Shown: piece after piece, positions 50,985 to 59,431 of the stretch
Numbering within the stretch: position 1 is the first letter of the stretch
Layout: the number at the start of each line of letters is the position of its first letter
Assembly: GCF_001905125.1 (NCBI RefSeq)
Contig: NZ_LWLE01000011.1
Coordinates: 1 to 64,000, forward strand
Origin: Streptomyces sp. TSRI0281
GTDB taxonomy: Bacteria > Actinomycetota > Actinomycetes > Streptomycetales > Streptomycetaceae
Direction: 5' to 3'
DNA length: 64,000 bases
The notes under the pieces: model-generated
Database searches by the model: none
Told to the model about the DNA's origin: nothing
Seen by the model: the letters and a program-made list of their open reading frames with translations, nothing else
Translations under genes and position numbers: made by a program

Positions 50985-52286
50985 TCACCTGACCAGGCTG
51001 AAGCCGGAGGGTGTGGAGGCGGATGCGGGAGCGGGCGAGCGGATGAGGACCGCGGGCCACGCGAGCAGGACCATGGCCATCACTCCGGCGACGAACCAGC
51101 CGGAAGCACCGCGTTCACCGAGGTAGGTGGCCAGTGCGGGGGCGATGCCGCCGAGGACGGCCGAGGTGACGGCGTTGGGCAGACCCAGCCCCAGCGCACG
51201 GTTCTCCGTGGGGAAGAGCTCGCAGAGGATGCCGGGAAGGGTCGTCGTGACGCATGTCAGGTAGACCGTGCCGCTGAGATAGGTGAACAGCAGGCTGGTG
51301 AAGGTGCCCTCGATGGTCAGGAAGGTGTAGGAACCGGCGGCGGCGAAGGCGACGCTCGCCGACAGGAGGAAGCGCCGGGCACCCACCTTGTCGGCGAGAA
51401 GGCCGATCGGAACATTGACGATCATGAGGATCGCCGTGGCGCAGACGACGACCCAGAACATCAGCCCCGGGGCGAGTTTCTGCCCCATGGACGGCACCAC
51501 GGAGGTCCACGTTCCGCCCACCACCGCCATGCCCGCGATGAACAGCACGGACCTCAGGACCTGGCGGCGGTACGTCACGAGGACCTGGCGCAGGGAACCG
51601 CGGGCCGGACGCTCGCCGGCCTCGCGCCGGAAGACCTCGGTCTCGGCGAGCTGACGACGCATGATCATGAGTACCGCGCCGAAGAGTCCGCCGACGAGGA
51701 AGGGGACGCGCCAGCCCCACGAGGCCATGGCCTCGGAGCCGAGCATCGCCGTCAGGCCGCCGCCGAGGAGGGAGGCGGTGAACGCGCCCGCGACGGTGGT
51801 GAGCGAGAAGAGACTGCCGTACAGGGACTTGCGGCGCTGGGGCGCCACCTCCATGAGATAGGCGGCGGCGGCCGGCCACTCGCCGCCCGAGGAGATGCCC
51901 TGGGCGATACGGGCCAGGATCAGGACCGCCGGGGCGAGGAACCCGATCTGGTCGTAGGTGGGGGTGATGCCGATCAGTACGGAACCGGCGGTCATCAGGC
52001 TGATGGCGAGCATCAGGGCGGGGCGCCGTCCGCGCCGGTCGGCGAGGCGGCCCAGCAGGATGCCGCCCAGCGGACGGACCAGGACACCGATGCCGAGTAC
52101 GGCGAACGCGCCGATCAGGGAGGTGACCGGGTTGGAGGACGGGAAGAAGCGGGCTGCGAAGAGATGGGCGAAGAGCCCGTATCCCAGCCAGTCGAAGGAT
52201 TCGACGAAGTTGCCGACGACGGTCGCGGTGACCGCTCGGCGGTGGGCGCGCTTCGGGGAGAGCGGCTTGGATGTCTGACCGGGCAT
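50985..52286 (-). CDS. MHS-family MFS transporter
   Basis: 433 residues, 12 predicted helices. Signature GRLADRRGRRPALML in loop 2-3 and RIAQGISSGGEWPAAAAYLMEVAP, with FVESFDWLGYGLFAHLF in helix 1, mark the metabolite:H+ symporter group (ProP, KgtP and shikimate transporters). Imports an organic acid or osmolyte with protons. Begins 13 bases after the AhpD-like stop, so an operon; the partner enzyme probably acts on the imported or related compound. Confidence 0.9.
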   Translation of the reverse strand: MPGQTSKPLSPKRAHRRAVTATVVGNFVESFDWLGYGLFAHLFAARFFPSSNPVTSLIGAFAVLGIGVLVRPLGGILLGRLADRRGRRPALMLAISLMTAGSVLIGITPTYDQIGFLAPAVLILARIAQGISSGGEWPAAAAYLMEVAPQRRKSLYGSLFSLTTVAGAFTASLLGGGLTAMLGSEAMASWGWRVPFLVGGLFGAVLMIMRRQLAETEVFRREAGERPARGSLRQVLVTYRRQVLRSVLFIAGMAVVGGTWTSVVPSMGQKLAPGLMFWVVVCATAILMIVNVPIGLLADKVGARRFLLSASVAFAAAGSYTFLTIEGTFTSLLFTYLSGTVYLTCVTTTLPGILCELFPTENRALGLGLPNAVTSAVLGGIAPALATYLGERGASGWFVAGVMAMVLLAWPAVLIRSPAPASASTPSGFSLVR

Positions 52287-52299
52287 GTGGTCCCGCCTC

Positions 52300-52839
52300 T
52301 CAGATGATGGGGGCGTAGCCGTGGGCGGTGATCCGCCGGCCCGACTCCTCGTAGTAACCCGGTTCGCCCGGCAGCTCGGTGTCGAGGCCGCTGACGTAGC
52401 GGTTGTACATGCAGAAAGCCGAGGCGATCAGGACGGTGTCGTGCAGATGCGCGTCCGTGGCGCCCTCGGCGCGTGCCGCGGCCACCATGTCGTCCGGGAC
52501 GGGGCGGGCCGCGTCCCGGACCTCCGCGGCGATCCGCAGCAGGGCCCGCAGCAGCGGGGACAGCGGCGCCGTATCCACGTGCTGGTGGACGGCCTTGACC
52601 AGGTCGGCTCCGCCTGCCAGTTGTGCCGCCGCGGCGGCGCCGTGCGTGTCGGCGCAGAAGCGGGTCTCGTTGAGTTCCGAGACGTACGAGGCGATCAGTT
52701 CGCGTTCCCCGCGGCTCAGCGGCGACGGTCCGCGCAGGAGGGCGTCGGCGAGCGCGTTGAGCGGGGCGGCGGTGTCGGGGCGTTCGGTCATCAGGCCTCT
52801 GATGCCGGGAAGGCCGTTGGTGAGCGCTATGTGCGGCAC
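52300..52839 (-). CDS. Carboxymuconolactone decarboxylase/AhpD-like protein
   Basis: 179 residues, all helical. The active-site helix reads ELNETRFCADTHGAAAA, with Glu55, Cys62 and His66 in the peroxidase-like E…CxxxH arrangement. The second Cys of the AhpD CxxC is absent, so disulfide-cycling peroxidase activity is unlikely and a CMD-type or single-Cys role is favoured. First gene of the operon with the MHS transporter. Confidence 0.85.
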   Translation of the reverse strand: MPHIALTNGLPGIRGLMTERPDTAAPLNALADALLRGPSPLSRGERELIASYVSELNETRFCADTHGAAAAAQLAGGADLVKAVHQHVDTAPLSPLLRALLRIAAEVRDAARPVPDDMVAAARAEGATDAHLHDTVLIASAFCMYNRYVSGLDTELPGEPGYYEESGRRITAHGYAPII

Positions 52840-53012
52840 CGGGTGTGTCCTTTGCTGGTGGCTGTCTGACGGATGGGGTGTTCATCGTCGGCAACCGCTC
52901 GATGGGCGGCCAACTCCTGTTGTGCGCAGGGGGCGGCGGCCCGGTCGGTGCGGTTCCGAGGTGAGGCCGGGGAGCTCGCGGACCTGCGTCAGCGGGCGCG
53001 GGGGCCCGTGCA

Positions 53013-53060
53013 GGAGCCGGAGGGGGAGCCGGAGTGGGAGCCGGAGTGGGAGCCGGAGTG
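53013..53060. repeat. 12-bp tandem repeat, 4 copies
   Basis: GGAGCCGGAGkG units at 53013, 53025, 53037 and 53049, within the decayed DNA between the AhpD-like gene and the chromoprotein-like gene. Confidence 0.85.
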
Positions 53061-53094
53061 GGAGCTGCTGCCGGAGCCGGTGCGCTCCATGGAT

Positions 53095-53336
53095 CGGCAC
53101 GCGTCGACTCGGGCGTCCCGTCGCACGCGTGACCGGACGGCGGGCCCTGATCGCCCGCACCGCCGGTGCCCGCACCCGAGATGCGCCGGACCCGTGGTGG
53201 TCAAGGTCTCGGCAGTGACGCGCGCGGCGGGGTCCTCACGCGGGTGCGCGTCGAAAAGCGGGTCGCTGAGCGGGTCGGCGATCGTACCGGGGTGACCCTC
53301 GGTGACAGCTTCCGAGGTGAAGAGCCTTTTTCGCAT
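53095..53336 (-). pseudogene. metK: metK remnant
   Basis: ATG 53336 with a nearby AGGGG starts MRKRLFTSEAVTEGHPGTIAD, SDPLFDAHPREDP and AETLTTTG, the N-terminal SAM-synthetase blocks (TSESVTEGHPDKIAD in intact proteins). After ~45 codons the sense jumps to another frame reading AGDQGPPSGHACDGTPE, equivalent to the GAGDQGLMFGYACDETPE block that normally lies about 70 residues later. So an internal deletion plus frameshift and loss of the 3' two-thirds. A functional metK must exist elsewhere. The flanking 52840-53545 has no intact gene. Confidence 0.75.
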
Positions 53337-53545
53337 ATGCCTGCCCCTGCTGGAATGACCGTGCGGACGGGTCATCAGACACAGGACGCTTCGGGGGAGG
53401 CAAGCGGACTTGGCGAAGTCGTCGGAGAAAGAGCACGACGGCGGATGTGCGGCTCGCCGCCAAAGGGGCGACCGCTCCCCTCCCCCTCCAGGCGCGGGAG
53501 GGGAAACCGGCTGACCGGGAAGAGGGAGGGGGAGCGGGTCGTCGG

Positions 53546-53986
53546 TCAGGCGAAGGTGATCACCTGGCCGCCGCCCTCGCCCGAGCCGGTGCCCAGGCCG
53601 ATCTGGCAGGCGGTGACCTTACAGTTCACGCTGCCCCACGGCTGGGTCGCGGAGCCCACCACTGCCTGGAACGTCGAACTCACGACGATCTGCGTGCTGA
53701 TCTTGCCCTGGGCGTCGGCGGTGATGTCCGAGGCGGTGCCGGCGTTGCAGCCGTACACGCCCGGCTCGACGAAGGCGCACTGCCCCGCGTGGTAGACGGT
53801 TCCGGGCGTCAGCCCGGTCGCGGAGAGCGTCACCGTCGTCCCGTCGGCGAGTCCGGAGGCCGGAGTCACCGTGACGACCGGTGCGGCCGCCAGCGCGCTC
53901 GGGGTCGCGGCGACTCCAAGACCTATGGCCAGAGCTGCGGTGGCGCCGACACGGGTGATGAGGCCGAGCTTGTTCTTGACGGTCAC
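53546..53986 (-). CDS. Neocarzinostatin-family secreted apoprotein-like protein
   Basis: 146 residues with a signal peptide to PSALA. The ~112-residue mature part, VVTVTPASGLADGTTVTLSATGL, YHAGQCAFVEPGVYGC, ITADAQGKISTQIVV, WGSVNCKVTACQIGL and QVITFA, matches the seven-stranded beta-barrel apoproteins of neocarzinostatin, macromomycin and C-1027 in length, strand order and both Cys pairs. In those systems the protein binds and shields a nine-membered enediyne. Family members also occur without an enediyne locus, so the ligand here is unproven. Divergent from the 14-helix exporter at 54348. Confidence 0.88.
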   Translation of the reverse strand: MTVKNKLGLITRVGATAALAIGLGVAATPSALAAAPVVTVTPASGLADGTTVTLSATGLTPGTVYHAGQCAFVEPGVYGCNAGTASDITADAQGKISTQIVVSSTFQAVVGSATQPWGSVNCKVTACQIGLGTGSGEGGGQVITFA

Positions 53987-54080
53987 GTGGACTCCTAGTC
54001 AGATGCGGAAGAGGTACAGCCTGTTCCGGCTGCTTCAACGATGACGTTACGGAGCTCGCTGCGACTTAGGCATCTTCCAA

Positions 54081-54120
54081 GTTGCTTTCCGAATTTCGCC
54101 GTTGCTTTCCGAAATTCGCC
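54081..54120. promoter_or_regulatory. 20-bp tandem repeat in divergent promoter region
   Basis: Two adjacent copies of GTTGCTTTCCGAATTTCGCC (second copy with A for one T) at 54081-54100 and 54101-54120. Each contains the near-palindrome CGAATTTCG/CGAAATTCG. AT-rich for this genome and placed between the apoprotein-like gene and the exporter, it is a good candidate for cooperative regulator binding. No regulator gene is adjacent. Confidence 0.65.
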
Positions 54121-54347
54121 GGTGGCATACATTCAAGTGTTTGTGAAGGCCGGATACCGGGATGCCTCGAACAGCCGGCCGCGGGAGCGGAGAGCACGCA
54201 GTGAGATGCGGGAGGCCGCTCGCGCGCGAGACCGTGTGGGGTGGACTCGACGGTACCGACGACCCGGCCCCTACGGCCCTTGACCACCTTCATCACGGGT
54301 GCCACGGCTCCACCTCCACACTCATGACGACGGGAAGTTTGAGGCAC

Positions 54348-56012
54348 ATGACTGTAGGCAGTGCTCCCAAGGCAGGGCGGAAGGAGTGGATCGGGCTGGG
54401 TATCCTCGCCCTCCCCACCCTTCTTGTGGCCCTCGACGTGTTCGTACTCCTTCTGGCACTGCCGCATCTGAGCGCGGATCTCGGTGCCGATTCCACCCAG
54501 CAGCTGTGGATCATGGACATCTACGGCTTCATGGTCGCCGGATTCCTCGTCACGATGGGAACGCTCGGTGACCGCATCGGCCGTCGCAAGCTGCTGCTGA
54601 TCGGTGCCGCCGCCTTCGGCGCGGCCTCGCTGGCCGCCGCGTTCGCCACCAGCCCCGGCATGCTGATCGCCGCCCGTGTCCTGCTCGGCATCGCCGGTGC
54701 GAGCCTGACACCGTCCACGCTCTCCCTCATCACCACGATGTTCCAGGACGCCAAGCAGCGCACGGTCGCCATCAGTCTCTGGGCCAGCTGCTTCACCCTG
54801 GGCGCCATCATCGGCCCGCTGCTCGGCGGCGTCATGCTGGAGTACTTCTGGTGGGGCTCGCTCTTCCTCATCGGCGTACCGGTGATGGTGCTGCTCCTGA
54901 TCGTGGGACCGCGCGTCCTGCCGGAGTTCAAGAACGGCGAGGCGGGCGGGATCGACTTCCCGAGCGTCCTGCTGAACGTCGGCGCCACCATTCCGGTCAT
55001 CTACGGAATCAAGGAGCTCGCCCGCAACGGCTGGGAGGCCCTCCCCGTCGTCACCCTCGTCGTCGGCCTGGTGCTGGGTGTGCTGTTCGTGCAGCGCCAG
55101 CGCCGTCTGTCCAGCCCGCTGCTGGACGTGGGCCTGTTCGCGCACGGCCGCTTCACCGCCGCGCTGCTGGCCCTGCTCGCCTACAGCCTCATCGGCGGCA
55201 CGGTCATGCTGTTCCTGACCCAGTACTTCCAGTCGGCGCAGCGGATGTCGCCGTTCGAGGCGGGTCTCGGGCTGTTGCCCGGCATGGCCGCGGCCACCGT
55301 CTCCTTCGGGGTGTGCCCGATCATCGCCCGCAAGGTGCGTCCCGCGTACGTCATCGGCGCGGGGATCGCCGGTGTGGTCGCCGTGCTGCTGACCTTCTCC
55401 CAGCTCAACCCGGAGTCGGGCACGGCCGTTCTGATCGTGGGCTTCGCCGTGTTCTCCTTCTGCGGCGCTCCGATCGTGGCGCTGGGGACCAACATGGTGG
55501 TCGGAACCGTTCCGTCGGAGAAGGCCGGTTCGGCCGGTGCCCTGTCGCAGATGAGCAATGAGTTCGGTGCGGCGCTGGGGGTGGCGACCCTGGGAACCCT
55601 GGGCCTCGCCGTCTACCGTTCCGACATCGCCGACTCCGTGCCCGAGGGCGTTCCCGCCGGAGCCGCGGAGGCCACCCGGGACAGTGTCGCCGGGGCGTCG
55701 GCCGCCGCGGACAGTCTGCCCGAGCAGGTGGGCAACGCACTGATGGACGCCGCCCGGGTCGCCTTCACCGGGGGCCTGCACACCGTCGCCACGGTCAGCG
55801 CCATTCTGATCGGGATCGCCGGCGTGTTCTTCGTCGTCCTGCTGCGCCATGTACCGCCGGTCGGTGCCGAGGCGCCGGAGGAAGCGGAGGCACAGGCCCC
55901 GGAGGAGTCCGGGGAGAAGGCCGCGGCGTCCGCCGACGCTCCGGTGGACCCCGCCGGTACGACGGGCACGCCGGGCACACCGGGCACGACGGAGAAGTCA
56001 CTGTCGGTGTGA
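54348..56012 (+). CDS. DHA2-type (14-helix) MFS exporter
   Basis: 554 residues from ATG 54348. Fourteen helices; the drug:H+ antiporter-2 motifs are visible (LDVFVLLLALPHLSADLGA in TM1, GDRIGRRKLLLIGA in loop 2-3, GIAGASLTPSTLSLI in TM5), as in SmvA/QacA-like pumps. The C-terminal ~45 residues are acidic and Pro/Thr-rich, probably cytoplasmic. Exports drugs or a self-made toxin with proton exchange. In chromoprotein clusters such a pump serves self-resistance, which fits the neighbour. Confidence 0.9.
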   Translation: MTVGSAPKAGRKEWIGLGILALPTLLVALDVFVLLLALPHLSADLGADSTQQLWIMDIYGFMVAGFLVTMGTLGDRIGRRKLLLIGAAAFGAASLAAAFATSPGMLIAARVLLGIAGASLTPSTLSLITTMFQDAKQRTVAISLWASCFTLGAIIGPLLGGVMLEYFWWGSLFLIGVPVMVLLLIVGPRVLPEFKNGEAGGIDFPSVLLNVGATIPVIYGIKELARNGWEALPVVTLVVGLVLGVLFVQRQRRLSSPLLDVGLFAHGRFTAALLALLAYSLIGGTVMLFLTQYFQSAQRMSPFEAGLGLLPGMAAATVSFGVCPIIARKVRPAYVIGAGIAGVVAVLLTFSQLNPESGTAVLIVGFAVFSFCGAPIVALGTNMVVGTVPSEKAGSAGALSQMSNEFGAALGVATLGTLGLAVYRSDIADSVPEGVPAGAAEATRDSVAGASAAADSLPEQVGNALMDAARVAFTGGLHTVATVSAILIGIAGVFFVVLLRHVPPVGAEAPEEAEAQAPEESGEKAAASADAPVDPAGTTGTPGTPGTTEKSLSV

Positions 56013-56041
56013 CGTCCGCGCCCCGCTCCTGAACGCTCACC

Positions 56042-56071
56042 GATGGCCCCCGCCCCGCGGCGGGGGCCATC
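56042..56071 (+). terminator. Terminator after the exporter
   Basis: Perfect 13-bp stem (GATGGCCCCCGCC, loop CCGC), 30 bases past the exporter stop. Symmetric, so usable from both sides. Confidence 0.85.
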
Positions 56072-56155
56072 AGCCGTACTGCGGCCCCCGTCCGGCCCCG
56101 GTGGCGGTCATGGGCGCCCTGTGCCGCAGCCGTGAGGGCCTCCCGGCGCACCGGA

Positions 56156-56195
56156 ACGCGGTGTGCCCCCGGACGGATCCGGGGGCACACCGCGT
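56156..56195 (-). terminator. Terminator after the FAD oxidoreductase
   Basis: A perfect 17-bp stem (arms 56156-56172 and 56179-56195) just past the minus-strand stop at 56203. Confidence 0.85.
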
Positions 56196-56202
56196 GCGGG
56201 TG

Positions 56203-57585
56203 TCAGAGAGCAGCCGCTCCGGCGGAGACGTCGTCCGCGAAGACGCCGCGCGGGTCGTACCGGCGGCGGATCCGGGCGACGGCCGCCGCCCGGTCCTCGG
56301 TGAGGTGGCGTTGCGGCCGGGTGAATCCCTCCACGAGGGAGGGCACGGTACGGCCGGTGTCCCAGGGGGCGAGGGCCGCGCGCACCGTCGCGCAGTGCTT
56401 CTCCAGGGCCTCCACGGTCACCGGGCCGAACGGGGGGCCCGATCCCATGTAGGCGTACGCCGCGTCCACCTGGTTCAGGACGCCGCCCGCCGGGTCCTCC
56501 TCGGCGAACGCGCCGCCGAGCTGACGGAGTGTGGCGACGGCGAGCGGTGAGCCGGAGTCCGCCCCCACGGCGCCCAGGAACGCCTCGGCGCCGTCGTCAC
56601 CGAGCTCCCGCAGCAGGAAGTGGTCGCCGATGAAGGGGACCGGGTCGGCCGGGTCCATGTGCGCGTCGAGCACCCCGGCCGGTCCGGTGAGCGCCCAGGT
56701 GTCGAGCAGGGCGGGCGCGATCTCCCGCAGCGTTCCCAGGAGTTCGTCCGCGTGCCGCTGGGCCGCGGGGACATCGTGCGCTGTCGGCGCCAGGACGGCA
56801 CCGTCCACGCAGAGCACGGGTCCGGCGGCGAGCTGCGGCGGGACGCCGGGTACCGGGGGCAGGTTCATCAGGCGCAGTGAGGTGGTGGCCTCACGCGGCG
56901 CGTCCTTCGTCCAGGCGCGCCAGGCCGCCAGGAGCGGTGCGGCGTGGGCCGCCGACCAGTACGTCGCGCCGGTGACGACCTTCGCCACCGGGAAGAGGGA
57001 GACCTCCACGGCGGTGACGACGCCGAAGCCGCCGCCTCCGCCGCGCAGGGCCCAGAACAGTTCGGGTTCGGTCGTGGCGTCCGCGCGGACGCATCCGCCG
57101 TCGGCGGTGACGAGTTCGATCGCCCGCACCGTGTTCGCGGCCAGCCCGGTGCGGCGGCCGTAGAAGCTGACCCCGCCGCCGAGCAGGTATCCGATCACCC
57201 CGACATCGGCCGCGGATCCGTGTGCCGCGCCGAGTCCGTGCGGCGCCGCCGCCCTGACGACATCGCCCCAGCGCGCGCCCGCCGGAATCCTGGCGGTGCG
57301 CGAGGCCGCGTCGATCTCCACGTCGCCCGCCGGGGCGGTGCGGATCAGCGCGGAGCCGTCGAGCGGGCGTACGGCCCCGGCGGCGTGCCCGGAGGTGTGC
57401 ACCCGGACGGTCAGGCCCCGGCGGGTGGCCGCGAGCACCGCGGCCCGGACCTCGGCCGGCCCGCGTGCGGTGACGGCCGCGGCCGGGCGGGCGGGGGCGG
57501 CCAGGTTGAAGACCCGGGCGGCCTCCTCGTAGTGGGGGGTGCCCGGTTCGGCGAGCGCGTCGTCGCGCACATCGGCCGTACTCAT
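56203..57585 (-). CDS. FAD-binding (PCMH/BBE-type) oxidoreductase
   Basis: 460 residues, ATG 57585 overlapping the methyltransferase stop (ATGA). FAD domain with VRVHTSGHAAGAVRPLDGSALI (His for covalent FAD), GVIGYLLGGGVSFYGRRTGLAANTV and LFWALRGGGGGFGVVTAV. The C-terminal berberine-bridge-like strand YDPRGVFADD is present. The second covalent-attachment Cys usual in the CPxVG segment is replaced (GSAADVG), so at most one covalent link. Such enzymes oxidise alcohols, sugars or polyketides with oxygen. Probably a tailoring enzyme coupled to methylation. Confidence 0.9.
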   Translation of the reverse strand: MSTADVRDDALAEPGTPHYEEAARVFNLAAPARPAAAVTARGPAEVRAAVLAATRRGLTVRVHTSGHAAGAVRPLDGSALIRTAPAGDVEIDAASRTARIPAGARWGDVVRAAAPHGLGAAHGSAADVGVIGYLLGGGVSFYGRRTGLAANTVRAIELVTADGGCVRADATTEPELFWALRGGGGGFGVVTAVEVSLFPVAKVVTGATYWSAAHAAPLLAAWRAWTKDAPREATTSLRLMNLPPVPGVPPQLAAGPVLCVDGAVLAPTAHDVPAAQRHADELLGTLREIAPALLDTWALTGPAGVLDAHMDPADPVPFIGDHFLLRELGDDGAEAFLGAVGADSGSPLAVATLRQLGGAFAEEDPAGGVLNQVDAAYAYMGSGPPFGPVTVEALEKHCATVRAALAPWDTGRTVPSLVEGFTRPQRHLTEDRAAAVARIRRRYDPRGVFADDVSAGAAAL

Positions 57586-59129
57586 GAACGGGTCTCCTCC
57601 TGGTCGTCGCGGACGGCGGTCAGAAAGACGAACGTCCCCGGTCCGCTCTCCTCGCGCACGGTCAGGCCCGCCGCGGCCAGCCAGCGGTGGAGGTCCTCGG
57701 GGTCGAACAGCTGGAGTCCTCCGTCGTGCTGGGGGAACCTGTGGGCCGACTGGAAGTAGCGGTAGACCGGGTCCTCGGAGCGACGGAACGTCAGCACCGT
57801 GAAGGTGCCGCCGGGCCGCAGGATCCGGCCGACCTCGGTGATCGCCGCCTCGGCCTCGTGGTAGAAGGCCTGGAGGGCGTTCCAGCAGACGACCGCGCCG
57901 ACCGACGCGTCCGCGAAGGGCAGGTCGGAGGCTCCGGCCAGTACCGAGGGGACGTCGGGAAGCCGGCCGCGCAGCACGTTGAGCATGGGCAGTGAGCTGT
58001 CGACGGCGACCAGCCGGTCGGCACCGACGGTCTCGGCGATGACGGTGGTCCAGCGTCCGGCTCCGGCGGCGAGGTCGACCACCGGGCCGTCGACCGGCCG
58101 TATGTGGGTGGCGAGGTAGTGGTCCTCGTCGGCCGGAGTCACCTGGCCGCCCCAGTTGGATCCGGAGACGCGCAGGAACGAGGGCCGGGCGACCGCTTCG
58201 TAGAACAGCCCCATGCTGGGCACCTGGGAGAGCTTCTCCAGGAAGTCGTCGACGGCGCCGTCCCCGGTGGCGGGCGCGGTCAGGTCGAGGATGCCGTTCG
58301 CGGCGGGGTAACGGGCCGGGCAGCCGGTGCAGTTCAGGAGGTCCTCGCCGGGCTCCAGGGTGCCGCGGCAGGCCGGGCAGCGCAGGGCGCCGGTGTGCGG
58401 TGCGAAGAGGGAGGTGTCGGCGGGCGGCGCGCTGGCGTTGGCCCGGTCGGGCACGGTGGCCGCGGGGGCGTCCTGCGGGTCGCCGTTGCGGACCGCCCAG
58501 TAGGCGCGGGCGCCGATGCAGCCGAGCACCGTACGGGTGTCGTTCTCCCAGGCCGCCCGGATCTGCTCGCCGCTGAGCGCCTTGATCCAGCTCGCGTCGA
58601 AGGCCCGCTCGTCCTCGTTGAGGGTCCAGGCCGACGGGGAGGGCCACACCCGGCCGAGGTCGGGCCGCTCGGGGTCGAGTTCGCTCAGCCCCCGGTGCAG
58701 CCGGGACAGGTCCTCCGGCTCCAGGCCGAGGTCCAGGGTGGCGGTGAGGATCGTGTCCCGGTCGGCCGGGAAGTGTGCGAGGAGATAGAGCAGCGCGAGG
58801 GTGAGCGGCGTGCCGATGCCGTCGGTGCGCACCAGGTCGAGGTAGAGGCCGAGGTGGGCGCGGATCTCCTCGGTGACCGGTCCGGGCGCCGGGTACTCGG
58901 CCTCGGCGAGCAGTCCGAGCAGGATCGCCAGGTGGCCCCGGCTGTCGTGGTCGGACCTTTCGAGCGCGGCCACCAGCGACGGCACCGCCGCGAGCGCGGC
59001 GGGCGAGAGTTCGCCCTCGTGCCAGAGGCCGTCCACCAGGGCGCGGAACTTTGCCTCGCGGACCTCCGGGGCCGCGTCGGCGAAGGCGTCGACAAGGCCG
59101 GCGGCGGCGTGAGCGGTGGAGAAGTTCAT
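57582..59129 (-). CDS. Methyltransferase with N-terminal helical domain and zinc ribbon
   Basis: 515 residues. Residues 1-210 are HEAT-like helices (FADAAPEVREAKFRALVDGL; VPSLVAALERSDHDSRGHLAILLGLL). About 245-280 is a zinc ribbon (CPACRGTLEPGEDLLNCTGC), then a class I SAM domain with VVDLAAGAGRWTTVI, VAVDSSLPMLNVL, VVCWNALQAFYHEAE and LRPGGTFTVLTF. The combination resembles PhzM-unrelated, Trm112-ribbon methyltransferases found in antibiotic clusters. The substrate may be carrier- or protein-bound, given the helical domain. First gene of the operon with the FAD enzyme. Confidence 0.88.
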   Translation of the reverse strand: MNFSTAHAAAGLVDAFADAAPEVREAKFRALVDGLWHEGELSPAALAAVPSLVAALERSDHDSRGHLAILLGLLAEAEYPAPGPVTEEIRAHLGLYLDLVRTDGIGTPLTLALLYLLAHFPADRDTILTATLDLGLEPEDLSRLHRGLSELDPERPDLGRVWPSPSAWTLNEDERAFDASWIKALSGEQIRAAWENDTRTVLGCIGARAYWAVRNGDPQDAPAATVPDRANASAPPADTSLFAPHTGALRCPACRGTLEPGEDLLNCTGCPARYPAANGILDLTAPATGDGAVDDFLEKLSQVPSMGLFYEAVARPSFLRVSGSNWGGQVTPADEDHYLATHIRPVDGPVVDLAAGAGRWTTVIAETVGADRLVAVDSSLPMLNVLRGRLPDVPSVLAGASDLPFADASVGAVVCWNALQAFYHEAEAAITEVGRILRPGGTFTVLTFRRSEDPVYRYFQSAHRFPQHDGGLQLFDPEDLHRWLAAAGLTVREESGPGTFVFLTAVRDDQEETRS

Positions 59130-59431
59130 CTACGCGTCCTCTCGGGATCGGTGCGGCAGGGCCTGTGCCGCGTGGGGGCACGGCTGCGCGCCGAGCGCGC
59201 CGGGCCGGTCACCCGGACGGTGATGCTTCCAGTGGGCGGGAGCCGCGCGCATCTTCTGAACTGCGCTGACGCTCCGGGCCCATGGAGCAATTCGCAAGAT
59301 GCGGCGGGCTTCGGCGGCGGCGGACGATACAGCCGGGCGCGCCGAGTGCGGCCGGGGCCGATCCGGTTGCCGGTGAGCCCTCCATCCTCCTTCGACGACC
59401 CTTTCCGGCCCGGACATCACGGAGTGCTCCC
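59130..59431. other. Divergent promoter region
   Basis: 302 bases between the methyltransferase and epoxide hydrolase starts. It should hold both operon promoters. No repeat like that at 54081 was seen. Confidence 0.4.

Noticed and set aside
13494..54120. Short tandem repeats as CRISPR arrays
   Set aside because: Repeats at 13494, 14378, 29775, 50316, 53013 and 54081 are adjacent units without unique spacers, and no cas genes occur.
56203..59181. A 992-codon minus-strand frame joining the FAD oxidase to upstream DNA
   Set aside because: The upstream part is antisense-shifted against the methyltransferase, which has clear motifs; the oxidase has its own ATG at 57585 in an ATGA overlap.
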